38,773 bases of DNA, from positions 1 to 38,773 of the forward strand of contig UBTA01000111.1 of assembly GCA_900468065.1 (NCBI GenBank), in the 5' to 3' direction. The notes below the pieces were generated by a model. It searched no databases and was not told the DNA's origin. It saw only the letters and a list, made by a program, of their open reading frames with translations. Shown piece after piece: positions 1 to 8,481 of this stretch. How positions within the stretch are numbered: the stretch's first letter is position 1; the number at the start of each line of letters is the position of its first letter. The stretch comes from Hyphomicrobiales bacterium. GTDB taxonomy: Bacteria > Pseudomonadota > Alphaproteobacteria > Rhizobiales > Rhizobiaceae. A program made the position numbers and the translations under genes.

Positions 1-545
1 CCGGCAACTCCGGCGCCGATCACCAGCACGTCGCAATGGGCATAGCGGCTGGAATAATGGTCGGTATCGTCCTCGGTCGGCGAGACGCCGAGACCGGCAG
101 CGGCGCGGATCTGCGGCTCATAGACGTGCTTCCACGCCTGCTTCGGCCACATGAAGGTCTTGTAGTAGAAACCGGCGGCAAAGAAAGGCGCCAAAAGATT
201 GTTGACCGCGCCGACGTCGAAGGCGAGCGACGGCCAGCGGTTCTGCGAGATCACCTTCATGCCGTCGAACACGTCCTGCACGGTGGCGCGGACGTTTGGC
301 TGCTTGCGGGCCGCGTCGCGCTCGACTCCAACAAGCGCATTCGGCTCTTCGGCACCGGCCGAGACGATGCCGCGCGGACGATGGTACTTGAACGAGCGGC
401 CGACGAGATGGACGCCGTTGGCCAGCAGCGCCGAGGCGACGGTATCGCCTTCAAGGGCGGCATAGCTCTTGCCATCGAAGAAGAAACGGGCGGTTTTTGC
501 AGGAGTGAGACGGCCTGCACCGGGGATACGATTGGCGCCGCTCAT
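1..545 (-). CDS. soxA: Sarcosine oxidase alpha subunit, N-terminal part (truncated by window edge)
   Basis: The gene encodes the large subunit of heterotetrameric sarcosine oxidase, which demethylates sarcosine to glycine and passes the one-carbon unit to tetrahydrofolate. The visible ~181 residues begin MSGANRIPGAGRL and include a ferredoxin-like N-terminal segment with FFFDGKSYAALEGDTVASALLANG and SFKYHRPRG. They run into a dinucleotide-binding loop, VLVIGAGVAG, at the window edge. The ATG overlaps the soxD stop codon as ATGA, so the two are translationally coupled in the order soxB-soxD-soxA. The folate-binding C-terminal half and any soxG lie outside the window. Identity is secure from the order of the cluster and the motifs. 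Confidence 0.93.
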   Translation of the reverse strand, partial: MSGANRIPGAGRLTPAKTARFFFDGKSYAALEGDTVASALLANGVHLVGRSFKYHRPRGIVSAGAEEPNALVGVERDAARKQPNVRATVQDVFDGMKVISQNRWPSLAFDVGAVNNLLAPFFAAGFYYKTFMWPKQAWKHVYEPQIRAAAGLGVSPTEDDTDHYSSRYAHCDVLVIGAGVA

Positions 546-886
546 TTCGCGTCCGACTCCGTGGCTTCATAGGTTTCGACTGTGGTTTCGGTTGCCGGAC
601 GTAGCGTGCCGAGATCGGGCCTTGGCAGGCCAGCCTTATAGGTCGTCAGGAATTTGTCGCTAACCGTGTCGCGGGCCGCATTGAAGAAACGGCCACAGCC
701 GTTCAGGTGCCGCCAGCGCTCGAAGGTCAGGCCCTTGACGTTGTCGCGCAGGAAGAAGAACGCCTCGAATTCCTCGTCGGTCATCTCGGTCATATTGGTG
801 GGACGGGCAATATGGGCGTCGCCCGCCTGGCGGAATTCAAGCTCGGAACGCTCTTCCTCGCAATAGGGGCAGTAGATCAGCAGCAT
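542..886 (-). CDS. soxD: Sarcosine oxidase delta subunit
   Basis: This 114-residue protein is the small zinc-binding delta subunit of heterotetrameric sarcosine oxidase. It starts MLLIYCPYCEEER. Cys6 and Cys9, together with His60 and Cys64 in RHLNGCGRFF, form the expected zinc-ligand set. The length matches the family (about 90-115 residues), with a short low-complexity Thr/Glu-rich tail. It lies 12 bp downstream of soxB and overlaps soxA by 4 bp, so it is the middle gene of one operon. The subunit is thought to stabilise the complex rather than catalyse. Confidence 0.95.
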   Translation of the reverse strand: MLLIYCPYCEEERSELEFRQAGDAHIARPTNMTEMTDEEFEAFFFLRDNVKGLTFERWRHLNGCGRFFNAARDTVSDKFLTTYKAGLPRPDLGTLRPATETTVETYEATESDAK

Positions 887-898
887 GACGTGTTCCCC

Positions 899-2152
899 TT
901 AATGCGCAACGGCGGCAGCGGCCGCTTCGTCGATCAGGCGGCCCGAGCGGAAGCGTTCCAGCGTGAAGGGCGCATTGATCTTGTGCGGTGCGTCGTTGGC
1001 GATGGTGTGGGCAAAGACATTGGCCGAACCCGGCGTTGCCTTGAAGCCGCCGGTACCCCAGCCGCAGTTGACATAGAGACCGGAAACCGGGGTCTTCGCC
1101 AGGATCGGCGAGCGGTCCGGCGTCACATCGACGATACCACCCCAGGAACGCATCATCTTCATCCGGCGGAAGATCGGGAACAGTTCGCAGATGGCGTCGA
1201 GCGTATGCGTGATGATCTGCAGGCCGCCGGTTTGGGAATAGGACGAATACTGGTCGGTACCGGCGCCGATGACGAGTTCGCCCTTGTCGGACTGGGAAAT
1301 GTAGGCGTGAACCGTGTTGGACATGACGACGCAAGGAAAGATCGGCTTGATCGGCTCGGACACCAGCGCCTGCAACGGATAGCTGACCAGCGGCATGCGC
1401 ACGCCGGCCATTTCCATCAGCACAGAGGTATGACCGGCAGCAACGACGCCGACCTTCTTGGCATTGATCTGGCCGCGATTGGTATCGACACCGGCGACGG
1501 ACCCATCCGGATTGCGGCGGATGCCGGTCACTTCGCAGTTTTGAATAATGTGCACGCCGCGGTCGGCAGCCGCACGGGCATAACCCCAGGCAACGGCATC
1601 GTGGCGGGCCGTGCCACCGCGGCGCTGCAGGGCGGCACCGTTGATCGGATAGCGGGCGGTGCGGGAGATATCGAGCGGCGGGCAGAATTCCTGCGCCTGT
1701 TCTGGCGTCAGCCATTCATTGTCGATGCCGTTCAGGCGGTTGGCATGGATGTGACGCTTGAACACCTGCTGATCATGGACATTGTGCGACAGCATCATCA
1801 CGCCACGCGCCGAATACATGACGTTGTAGTTCAGGTCCTGGCTGAGACCATCCCAAAGCTTCAGCGCGTGATCGTAGATCCCCGCACTTTCGTCATAGAG
1901 ATAGTTGGAGCGGATGATGGTGGTGTTGCGGCCGGTATTGCCGCCGCCGAGCCAGCCTTTTTCGAGCACGGCGATATTGGTGATGCCGTGTTCCTTGGCG
2001 AGGTAATAGGCGGTGCCCAGGCCATGGCCGCCGGCGCCGATGATGATGACATCATATTCCTTGCGCGGTTCGGGCGAGGTCCACTGCGCCTCCCATCCCC
2101 TGTGGCCGCGCATCGCTTCGCGAGCGACAGCAAAAACCGAATATTTGCGCAT
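899..2152 (-). CDS. soxB: Sarcosine oxidase beta subunit
   Basis: This is the 417-residue FAD/FMN-binding catalytic subunit of heterotetrameric sarcosine oxidase, a cytoplasmic amine oxidase that produces glycine, formaldehyde or 5,10-methylene-THF, and H2O2. The DAO-fold FAD motif VIIIGAGGHGLGTAYYL lies at residues 35-51. The conserved ARHDAVAW segment holds His184, in the region where the family carries its covalently bound FMN; that residue assignment is from memory. It is the first gene of soxBDA(G). Sarcosine is normally reached from choline, glycine betaine or creatinine. A creatininase-family gene lies at 15686, but too far away to be in the same operon. Confidence 0.96.
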   Translation of the reverse strand: MRKYSVFAVAREAMRGHRGWEAQWTSPEPRKEYDVIIIGAGGHGLGTAYYLAKEHGITNIAVLEKGWLGGGNTGRNTTIIRSNYLYDESAGIYDHALKLWDGLSQDLNYNVMYSARGVMMLSHNVHDQQVFKRHIHANRLNGIDNEWLTPEQAQEFCPPLDISRTARYPINGAALQRRGGTARHDAVAWGYARAAADRGVHIIQNCEVTGIRRNPDGSVAGVDTNRGQINAKKVGVVAAGHTSVLMEMAGVRMPLVSYPLQALVSEPIKPIFPCVVMSNTVHAYISQSDKGELVIGAGTDQYSSYSQTGGLQIITHTLDAICELFPIFRRMKMMRSWGGIVDVTPDRSPILAKTPVSGLYVNCGWGTGGFKATPGSANVFAHTIANDAPHKINAPFTLERFRSGRLIDEAAAAAVAH

Positions 2153-2571
2153 CCGCCTTCACACTCCGTAGTCCTGCCAAAAAGGCCGGTGAATTTCTTG
2201 TGGTCGATCCTAGAAATCGCAAATCCCGGACTTCCGCAACGTTTCTTTTGCGACGCGAGACGGCGCTTGTCGCACGACTTGCGACATCGGGAAGCCCGAT
2301 CTCCTATAAGGCATTGCACATATGCAGAAACACGATACACCAACGCCTTCCATGACACCGCAAGGATACACATCCGGCGGACAAGGGGCGGAAAACATGG
2401 GTTTCCAGCGATTTTCAGACATTAGAAGCAACTCGCGGCTGGACTTTGAGCAACCGATCTGGTATCCGCTCCCCCAATCGTAAAGCTCTCGGGCTCCGCG
2501 AACCATATTTTTTTGCCTCGTTGACCTGACTTCATGAGGCGATAACTCGAAATCAAAGGAACGGGATTAAC
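2153..2571. other. Intergenic region between divergent soxB and rpsU
   Basis: These 419 bp separate the soxB operon (leftward) from rpsU (rightward) and must hold both promoters. I see no convincing gene. Open frames on the minus strand here lack a ribosome binding site and resemble chance frames. The notable content is the perfect inverted repeat at 2268-2286 and the rpsU ribosome-binding region just before 2572. Confidence 0.6.
2268..2286. promoter_or_regulatory. Inverted repeat upstream of soxB, candidate operator
   Basis: TGTCGC-N7-GCGACA is a perfect inverted repeat about 116-134 bp upstream of the soxB start. A related TTGCGAC occurs just to its left at about 2248. The position fits an activator site. 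Rhizobial sarcosine oxidase operons are often accompanied by an AraC-type activator gene, which is not in this window, so the assignment is an inference. Confidence 0.35.
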
Positions 2572-2811
2572 GTGCAGGTACTAGTCCGCGACAACAACGT
2601 CGATCAAGCGCTCCGCGCACTCAAGAAGAAGATGCAGCGCGAAGGCATTTTCCGCGAAATGAAGATGCGTGAGGCCTACGAAAAGCCATCCCAGAAGCGC
2701 GCCCGCGAAAAGGCTGAAGGTGTTCGCCGCATTCGCAAGCTGGCCCGCAAGCGTTTGCAGCGCGAAAGCGGTATCGTTACGCCGCGCCCTGCAGGGGCTG
2801 CAGCACGCTGA
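2572..2811 (+). CDS. rpsU: 30S ribosomal protein S21
   Basis: The 79-residue basic protein of the small ribosomal subunit begins [20 protein letters not shown] and continues with the S21 signature region and an Arg/Lys-rich helix ([20 protein letters not shown]). The start is a GTG preceded by AAAGGA about 11 nt upstream. It is monocistronic, with its own promoter region and a strong intrinsic terminator at 2847-2876. The short Ala/Arg-rich C-terminal tail is typical of alphaproteobacterial S21. Confidence 0.97.
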   Translation: MQVLVRDNNVDQALRALKKKMQREGIFREMKMREAYEKPSQKRAREKAEGVRRIRKLARKRLQRESGIVTPRPAGAAAR

Positions 2812-3112
2812 TCGGCGCCTACAGCGCAATCAGACGCGTAATTCAGGCGGGGGCGATTTGATCGCCACCGCTTTTTCTGTTTGAAACTGGCAAGTTCAGC
2901 ATCCGTTTCAGGCTTCGTGTGGCCGGATAAAATTCCGAATGCACGAAAACAGCGCGCAAAGCGTGCTACACCGTCTTCGGACATGGAGCCTGGCACCCAT
3001 GGTGGTGCATTTGTTATGCTCCTCGACGTTGAAATTATGCATGGTCGCCCGATATGCCGTTTCTATGCTTGGGGCATGCTTGCGAGGCTTCGCTTAACTG
3101 AGGGATCAATCT
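2812..3112. other. Intergenic region between rpsU and the TPR lipoprotein gene
   Basis: The region holds the rpsU terminator at its left end and, at its right end, the ribosome-binding region (GAGGGA, about 3099-3104) of the next gene. The middle part shows open frames on both strands but none with a ribosome binding site or recognisable product, so I see no further gene. Confidence 0.55.
2847..2876 (+). terminator. Intrinsic terminator of rpsU
   Basis: A GCGG/CCGC plus GGCGAT/ATCGCC stem with one internal mismatch and a TTG loop is followed by five T residues. It lies 36 nt after the rpsU stop codon. Confidence 0.9.
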
Positions 3113-4003
3113 TTGACATCGACTGCAAGGAACGCGGATTTTTCCGAGCACACCAGCATCAAACCCGGGCGTGCAAGCACGCGCGGCTTTGTGCTTGCCT
3201 CCATGCTGGCAGCTGCCGGAGCATTGACCCTTTCGAGCTGCACGACTGCAGACACCTCGAACGATATGATGCGCGTCGAGCGGGCTCAAGGATCCGAGGA
3301 GAATATCGCCTCGCTGTCCGCCGTGATCTCGGCTAATCCGAGCGATCCGGAAGGCTACAATGTCCGCGGATCGGCCTATGGCCGTGCCGGCGAATTCCGC
3401 CGGGCGCTCGCCGATTTCAACAAGGCCATTGAACTCAACCCGCGCTTCTACCAGGCCTATGCCAACCGGGCGCTTGTCGAGCGCAATATGGGTGACCAGT
3501 CGGCGGCACAGTCCGACTACAACATGGCCCTGCAGCTCAACCCGCGCTATGACGTCGCCTTCATCGGCCGCGGCAATCTCTACCGCCAGGCCGGTCAGCT
3601 GGATCAGGCGTTTGCCGATTTCAACAAGGCGATCGAACTCGATACCACTGACCCTCGCGCCTATCACAATCGCGGCCTGATCTATCAGGCCCGCAAGCAG
3701 CATGCGCAGGCGATCGAGGATTTCTCCACGGCGATCTCGCTGTCGCCAAGTGCGCCCGAGCCCTATAACGGCCGCGGGATTTCCTACGTCGCCACAAACG
3801 ACGACGATAACGCGTTTGCTGATTTCAACACGGCCATCAACCTGAACGGCAAAATCGCCGAATCCTGGGCCAACCAGGCGCTGGTCTATGAGCGCCGCGG
3901 TGACAAGGCCAAGGCGGCAAAGTCCTATGGCCATGCGCTGTCGCTGGATCCCAAATACGAACCAGCCCGCGCCGGTCTGGCACGAGTGAAGACCGCCGGC
4001 TAA
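3113..4003 (+). CDS. TPR-repeat lipoprotein
   Basis: This 296-residue protein is predicted to be a lipoprotein. A basic N-terminus and hydrophobic stretch (GFVLASMLAAAGALTL) run into the lipobox LSSC at residues 40-43. The mature part consists of about six consecutive tetratricopeptide repeats with the usual pattern (for example YNVRGSAYGRAGEFRRALADF and AYHNRGLIYQARKQHAQAIEDF), resembling NlpI-type scaffolds. It probably sits in the periplasm and binds partner proteins; the partner cannot be told. The start chosen is TTG at 3113 after GAGGGA, because the downstream ATG at 3203 would leave no basic region for the signal peptide. A terminator follows at 4033. Confidence 0.85.
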   Translation: MTSTARNADFSEHTSIKPGRASTRGFVLASMLAAAGALTLSSCTTADTSNDMMRVERAQGSEENIASLSAVISANPSDPEGYNVRGSAYGRAGEFRRALADFNKAIELNPRFYQAYANRALVERNMGDQSAAQSDYNMALQLNPRYDVAFIGRGNLYRQAGQLDQAFADFNKAIELDTTDPRAYHNRGLIYQARKQHAQAIEDFSTAISLSPSAPEPYNGRGISYVATNDDDNAFADFNTAINLNGKIAESWANQALVYERRGDKAKAAKSYGHALSLDPKYEPARAGLARVKTAG

Positions 4004-4032
4004 CAGCTTACCTTTACGCTTGGCGATATATG

Positions 4033-4057
4033 AACCCGCTGCCGCAGCGGGTTTTTT
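4033..4057 (+). terminator. Intrinsic terminator after the TPR lipoprotein gene
   Basis: AACCCGCT and AGCGGGTT pair around a GCCGC loop and are followed directly by six T residues. It lies 30 nt beyond the stop codon. Confidence 0.92.
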
Positions 4058-4214
4058 ATTGCCTGTTTGTCGCGCCACAGCGGAACCATCCGTTCTGCGA
4101 GCCGTTATCGGGTCGTCATCAGCGCATCGTCTGCAAGAATTGGAATGCGCGAAGCGAAATACACGCCCCACCTGCGAACCGATTGCAGGGCCCGGGTCGA
4201 ACAGGAGTAAAATC

Positions 4215-4694
4215 ATGTTGAAACGCACAATCATCGCCGCGACCGCACTTGCTGCTGTTTGGGTCGCACCTGCGGGTGCTGCAAATTACGTGACCGTTGG
4301 ACGGCTGGTTTGCGGCTCGGAGGGCGGCGTCGGAATGATCGTCACATCCGAGAAGATGCTGAAATGCACCTATACCTCGGCGGCCGGCGGCCCGGCTGCT
4401 GTCTATGACGGAAAAATCCAGAAATTTGGCATCGATCTCGGTCAGACCGGCAAGAGCGTGATGATCTGGGATGTGCTGGCCAAGACCGGCGCCAGCGATG
4501 CGAACTTTCCGCTGAGCGGCGAATATTATGGTGTCGGAGCCGATGCGAGCTTTGCAGCAGGTGCAGGGGCCAAGGTTCTCGGCGGCGGGATCGACAAGGC
4601 CTTCATGCTTCAGCCAGTCAACGTTCAGGTCCAGGAAGGACTGAACATCGCCGTTGGCGTCGAAAAGATGACGCTGGCACCGGCTGCCATCTGA
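4215..4694 (+). CDS. DUF992 exported protein
   Basis: This 159-residue protein has a clear Sec signal peptide (MLKRTIIAATALAAVWVAPAG, cleavage near AGA-AN at residue 23). The mature domain is of the DUF992 type, with the repeated theme of a Cys-containing strand (VGRLVCGSEGG), then MLKCTY, then a Gly-rich body. Cys33 and Cys51 could form a disulfide. The family is common in Rhizobiales and has no established function. The ATG at 4215 follows the Shine-Dalgarno AGGAG at 4203-4207. An in-frame extension upstream to 4020 is rejected because it crosses the previous terminator. It is monocistronic. Confidence 0.85.
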   Translation: MLKRTIIAATALAAVWVAPAGAANYVTVGRLVCGSEGGVGMIVTSEKMLKCTYTSAAGGPAAVYDGKIQKFGIDLGQTGKSVMIWDVLAKTGASDANFPLSGEYYGVGADASFAAGAGAKVLGGGIDKAFMLQPVNVQVQEGLNIAVGVEKMTLAPAAI

Positions 4695-4720
4695 GCCAAA
4701 CATTCTGACCTCCAGTCACG

Positions 4721-4750
4721 AAAATGCCCGCCTCACCGGCGGGCATTTTT
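4721..4750 (+). terminator. Bidirectional terminator between DUF992 gene and pntB
   Basis: ATGCCCGCC (4724-4732) pairs with GGCGGGCAT (4738-4746) around TCACC. There is a T run on the right and an A run on the left, so it can stop transcripts of both convergent genes. Confidence 0.92.
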
Positions 4751-4791
4751 GTGTGTCGGCATCAACGAAGAACCGTCAGTGGCTCATCGCC

Positions 4792-6192
4792 TCAGTGGTT
4801 CATCGCCTTGACGATATCGTCGGTCATCTTCTTGGCATCGCCAAGCAGCATCATCGTACCGTCCTTGTAGAACAGCGTGTTGTCGATGCCGGCATAGCCG
4901 GAGCCGAGCGAGCGCTTGACGAACAGGCAGGTCTTGGCCTTGTCGACATCGAGGATCGGCATGCCGTAGATCGGCGACGTCTTGTCGTCGCGCGCCGCCG
5001 GATTGGTGACGTCGTTGGCACCGATGACATAGGCAACGTCGGCCTGGGCGAATTCGGAGTTGATATCCTCCAGCTCGAACACCTCGTCATAGGGCACGTT
5101 GGCTTCGGCCAAGAGCACGTTCATATGGCCGGGCATACGGCCGGCGACCGGATGAATGGCGTATTTCACTTCGACGCCATTTTTCTTCAGCGCATCGGCC
5201 AGTTCGCGAACAGCGTGCTGCGCCTGGGCAACCGCCATGCCGTAACCCGGCACGATGATCACCTTGGAGGCATTGGCCATCAGGAAGGCGGCGTCATCGG
5301 CCGAGCCCTGCTTGACCGTGCGCACGACGCCGTCATCGCTGGCGGCTACTGCCGAATCGCCACCGAAGCCGCCGAGGATGACCGAGATGAAGGAGCGGTT
5401 CATACCCTTGCACATGATGTAGGACAGGATCGCACCGGACGAGCCAACCAACGCGCCGGTGATGATCAGCGCCAGATTGCCGAGCGTGAAGCCGATGCCG
5501 GCGGCGGCCCAGCCGGAATAGGAGTTCAGCATCGAGACGACCACCGGCATATCGGCGCCGCCGATCGGCACGATCAAGAGAACGCCGAGTGCCAGCGACA
5601 GGACGACGATCGCCCAGAAATCAAAATGGCTTTCCGAAGCCGCCAGGCTGACGATGAAGAAGACGATCAGCAGCAGAAGCACGCTGTTGATGACATGGCG
5701 GAACGGCAGCATGATCGGCTTGCCGGACATGCGGCCATCCAGCTTCAGGAAGGCGATGATCGAGCCGGTAAAGGTGATGGCGCCGATGGCGACACCAAGC
5801 GCCATTTCGACCAGCGCCTGCGCATGGATCCCGCCGATCTCGCCGATGCCGAAGGACGAAGGTGTATAGAGTGCGGAGGCTGCGACCAGAACGGCGGCAA
5901 GGCCGACCAGCGAATGGAAGCCGGCGACAAGCTGCGGCATCGAGGTCATCGGGATCGAGCGGGCGATATAGGCGCCGGCACCACCGCCGATGGCAAGGCC
6001 GAGCACGATCAGCGCCAGTCCGCCAAACGACGGGGTGGCAAGCAGGAGTGTGGTGACGATGGCGATGCCCATGCCGACCATGCCGAGGATATTGCCCCGG
6101 CGCGAGGTGGTCGGATGCGACAGGCCGCGCAGCGCCATGATGAATAGGACGCCGGAAACCAGATAGAGGAAGGCTGCGATATTGGCACTCAT
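4792..6192 (-). CDS. pntB: NAD(P) transhydrogenase subunit beta
   Basis: This is the 466-residue beta subunit of the proton-translocating transhydrogenase in the inner membrane, which uses the proton gradient to drive NADH + NADP+ to NAD+ + NADPH. The N-terminal two thirds are the membrane domain dII with about nine hydrophobic segments. The C-terminal NADP(H)-binding domain dIII carries VPGYGMAVAQAQ and KRSLGSGYAGIDN. The ATG giving MSANIAAFLYLV is chosen; a longer open frame upstream reads into the neighbour in a non-homologous, Ser/Pro-rich way. It is last in the operon, 10 bp after pntAB. Confidence 0.96.
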   Translation of the reverse strand: MSANIAAFLYLVSGVLFIMALRGLSHPTTSRRGNILGMVGMGIAIVTTLLLATPSFGGLALIVLGLAIGGGAGAYIARSIPMTSMPQLVAGFHSLVGLAAVLVAASALYTPSSFGIGEIGGIHAQALVEMALGVAIGAITFTGSIIAFLKLDGRMSGKPIMLPFRHVINSVLLLLIVFFIVSLAASESHFDFWAIVVLSLALGVLLIVPIGGADMPVVVSMLNSYSGWAAAGIGFTLGNLALIITGALVGSSGAILSYIMCKGMNRSFISVILGGFGGDSAVAASDDGVVRTVKQGSADDAAFLMANASKVIIVPGYGMAVAQAQHAVRELADALKKNGVEVKYAIHPVAGRMPGHMNVLLAEANVPYDEVFELEDINSEFAQADVAYVIGANDVTNPAARDDKTSPIYGMPILDVDKAKTCLFVKRSLGSGYAGIDNTLFYKDGTMMLLGDAKKMTDDIVKAMNH

Positions 6193-6202
6193 GACGGCAG
6201 CC

Positions 6203-6613
6203 TCACTTCTCTTTTTTCTTATACATGGCAAGCATGCGCTGGGTGACCAGGAAGCCGCCGAAGATATTGACCGAGGCGAGAACCAGCGCCACGAAGCCGA
6301 AGCCGGTGGCAAGGCCGGAGGCCGAGATGCCGACGGCAAGCAGCGCGCCGACGACGATGACAGAGGAAATCGCGTTGGTGACCGCCATCAGCGGCGTGTG
6401 CAGAGCCGGAGTAACAGACCACACGACGTAATAGCCGACGAAGATCGACAGAACGAAGATCGCCAGCTGGAACACGAACGGATCGATCGCGCCGCCACTC
6501 AATCCATGGACCACATTACCGGCGGCATCCGGCACATATTCGGCGGCGGTGCGCACCGCTTCGACCGCCCGGTCGAGGTCGCCGATCGCCTTGTCGAGCA
6601 TCTCATTGGCCAT
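6203..6613 (-). CDS. pntAB: NAD(P) transhydrogenase subunit alpha part 2 (membrane part)
   Basis: This 136-residue protein is the membrane segment of the alpha subunit, which is a separate gene in alphaproteobacteria but fused to PntAA in Escherichia coli. Three or four hydrophobic helices follow an amphipathic N-terminus; one is FQLAIFVLSIFVGYYVVWSV, followed by the conserved TPALHTPLMAVTNAISSVIV and FGGFLVTQRMLAMY. It ends in a Lys-rich tail. It lies between pntAA (63 bp upstream) and pntB in one operon. Confidence 0.95.
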   Translation of the reverse strand: MANEMLDKAIGDLDRAVEAVRTAAEYVPDAAGNVVHGLSGGAIDPFVFQLAIFVLSIFVGYYVVWSVTPALHTPLMAVTNAISSVIVVGALLAVGISASGLATGFGFVALVLASVNIFGGFLVTQRMLAMYKKKEK

Positions 6614-6676
6614 ACCATTTCTCCCTTAGACAGCCGCACTTCTCCCCGAAGCACGCATGCTGCCCTCTCCAATTTT

Positions 6677-7834
6677 TTAAGCTGTTGCTACAACCACGAC
6701 TGGCGCCGCGGCGAAATTCGGATGCACCACGGCACCGCCATGCGTCAGCATCGTCGCCTTGACGAGTTCGTCCTCGATATTGAGAGCAAGCGCCTTGGTT
6801 TCCTTGCCGACCATCGTCTCGAGGAAGGTCACGAGGTTCTTGGCATAGAGCGCCGACGCGGACGCGGCGATGCGGCCGGGCATATTGGTGTAGCCGACGA
6901 CCTTGACACCTTCGACCTCGACCACCTTATCGGCCACTGCACCTTCGACATTGCCGCCGCGTTCGACAGCGAGATCGACAGCGATCGAGCCGGGCTTCAT
7001 GGCTTTCAGCATGTCGCGGGTAATCAGGCGTGGTGCCGGACGGCCGGGGATCAGCGCGGTGGTGATGACGATGTCCTGCTTGGCCAGATGCTCGGCGGTC
7101 AGCACCGCCTGTTTGGCCTTGTAGTCCGCCGACATTTCCTTGGCATAGCCGCCGGATGTCTCGGCCGCCTTGAATTCCTCGTCCTCGACCGCGATGAACT
7201 TGGCGCCGAGCGAGGCGACCTGTTCCTTGGAAGCCGGGCGGACGTCGGTGGCGGAGACGACCGCGCCCAAACGCCGCGCTGTGGCGATCGCCTGCAGACC
7301 GGCGACGCCAGCCCCCATGACGAACACTTTCGCCGCAGGAACAGTGCCCGCAGCCGTCATCATCATCGGCATGGCCCGGTCATATTCGGACGCAGCTTCA
7401 ATCACCGCTTGGTAACCGGCAAGATTGGCCTGCGACGACAGCACGTCCATCGACTGGGCACGGGTGATGCGGGGCATCAATTCCATCGCGAACGCTGAAA
7501 CACCGGCTTTGGCCATTTCAGCCAATGCCTGATCATTGCCATAGGGATCCATGATTGCCAGCACGATGGCGCCGGACTTGTAACCTGCAACTTCCGTAGA
7601 AGTCGGCCGCCGCACCTTGAGCACCACATCGGCACTCGCAGCATCGGCAGCGGAACCGATTGCAGCACCGGCCTTCTCGAACTCGCTATCGGGAATACGC
7701 GACAACGTGCCGGCACCGGCCTGAACGACAACCTCGAAGCCGAGGGTCTTGAGCTTCTTCACACTTTCGGGTGACGCCGCGATACGGCCCTCGCCCGGAA
7801 AGGTTTCCAACGGTATGAATACGGTCTCTGCCAC
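6677..7834 (-). CDS. pntAA: NAD(P) transhydrogenase subunit alpha part 1 (NAD-binding)
   Basis: This is the 385-residue soluble dI domain that binds NAD(H) on the cytoplasmic face of the transhydrogenase. It is related to alanine dehydrogenase. The conserved loop PRITRAQSMDVLSSQANLAGY is at 121-141 and the Rossmann motif VMGAGVAGLQAIATARRLGA at 172-191. The start is taken as GTG at 7834 with AGGGAGG five nt upstream; the longer frame to 7897 lacks a comparable site. It is the first pnt gene, downstream of the oxidase subunit IV gene. Confidence 0.94.
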   Translation of the reverse strand: MAETVFIPLETFPGEGRIAASPESVKKLKTLGFEVVVQAGAGTLSRIPDSEFEKAGAAIGSAADAASADVVLKVRRPTSTEVAGYKSGAIVLAIMDPYGNDQALAEMAKAGVSAFAMELMPRITRAQSMDVLSSQANLAGYQAVIEAASEYDRAMPMMMTAAGTVPAAKVFVMGAGVAGLQAIATARRLGAVVSATDVRPASKEQVASLGAKFIAVEDEEFKAAETSGGYAKEMSADYKAKQAVLTAEHLAKQDIVITTALIPGRPAPRLITRDMLKAMKPGSIAVDLAVERGGNVEGAVADKVVEVEGVKVVGYTNMPGRIAASASALYAKNLVTFLETMVGKETKALALNIEDELVKATMLTHGGAVVHPNFAAAPVVVVATA

Positions 7835-7943
7835 AGGTTCCTCCCTGACACGGGCATTCGAAACACGGCGGACCGCGATTTCCATTCTCCCGCACACTCA
7901 AAAATCACGCCTTGAACCGCCCTCCGGCGGACCGCGCGGATGT

Positions 7944-7977
7944 TTTTCCAGCCCGGCAATCACCGGGCCATGGAAAA
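7944..7977. repeat. Long imperfect palindrome between the oxidase subunit IV gene and pntAA
   Basis: TTTTCCA...TGGAAAA outer arms enclose GCCCGG-CAATCA-CCGGGC. On the minus strand, the direction of transcription, it can form a long hairpin ahead of pntAA, but no T run follows it, so it is not a canonical terminator. It may be an RNA processing or stability element. Confidence 0.5.
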
Positions 7978-8028
7978 GCCGGCACCTCACTCCCAAGTGC
8001 CGCTTTCATCAAAACTTTGGAAGGCCGA

Positions 8029-8253
8029 TCAGCGCAGGAGCACGAAACCGGCGATATTGAGGAGAATGAAGAGGACGAAGGCGGTGAAGAAGCCGGCGCT
8101 GGTGAAGAAACCGGCAGCCATGGCAATCAGCAGCGCGACGCAGAAGATCGTGACAATTTTCGTCGCCTCGAGGAAGAAAATGTAGGTCTTCTCGTGTTCG
8201 GCATAATCCATCGGTGCGCCCAGTTCGGCCGGTCCGGAATGATGTTCAGCCAT
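8029..8253 (-). CDS. aa3-type cytochrome c oxidase subunit IV
   Basis: This 74-residue protein has a soluble N-terminus (MAEHHSGPAELGAPMDYAEHEKTY) and a hydrophobic C-terminal part, matching the bacterial aa3 oxidase subunit IV family. The MDYxEHExTYxxFL motif is characteristic. Hydrophobic segments span roughly residues 26-45 and 51-70. The start at 8253 follows AGGGAG 9 nt upstream. Its position ahead of the pnt genes is a common rhizobial arrangement; the other oxidase genes are elsewhere. Confidence 0.9.
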   Translation of the reverse strand: MAEHHSGPAELGAPMDYAEHEKTYIFFLEATKIVTIFCVALLIAMAAGFFTSAGFFTAFVLFILLNIAGFVLLR

Positions 8254-8463
8254 CGTCCATATCTCCCTGAAATTCAGCCGCACCCTACTCTGCCCTTGGC
8301 GGCGAGCGCGGCATCTCGTCTCTATTCCATTCTGTGCGCATCCAGAGTGCCCGAAAGCATCGATCGCGCATAGGTGGCCTTACACAAAGCCACGGCCAAA
8401 CGCAACGAAAACTGCAGGTGCAACATGCGGCATAACGGTTGTTCAGACGACTGTTGCAACAAC

Positions 8464-8481
8464 ACAAAAGCCTGATCAGGC
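8464..8481 (-). terminator. Possible terminator overlapping the end of the FeeM-like gene
   Basis: GCCTGATCAGGC is a 12-bp palindrome that includes the stop codon region and is followed, on the minus strand, by TTTTGTGTT. The stem is short (4 bp plus the palindromic centre), so the call is modest. Confidence 0.4.

Noticed and set aside
707..2425. Long plus-strand open frame of 572 codons opposite soxB
   Set aside because: It is the antisense shadow of soxB and soxD, without a ribosome binding site or known domains, arising from GC-rich codon bias.
4753..6147. Long plus-strand frame opposite pntB, rich in His, Asp and Arg
   Set aside because: It mirrors the codons of pntB on the other strand; composition and lack of a start context mark it as a shadow.
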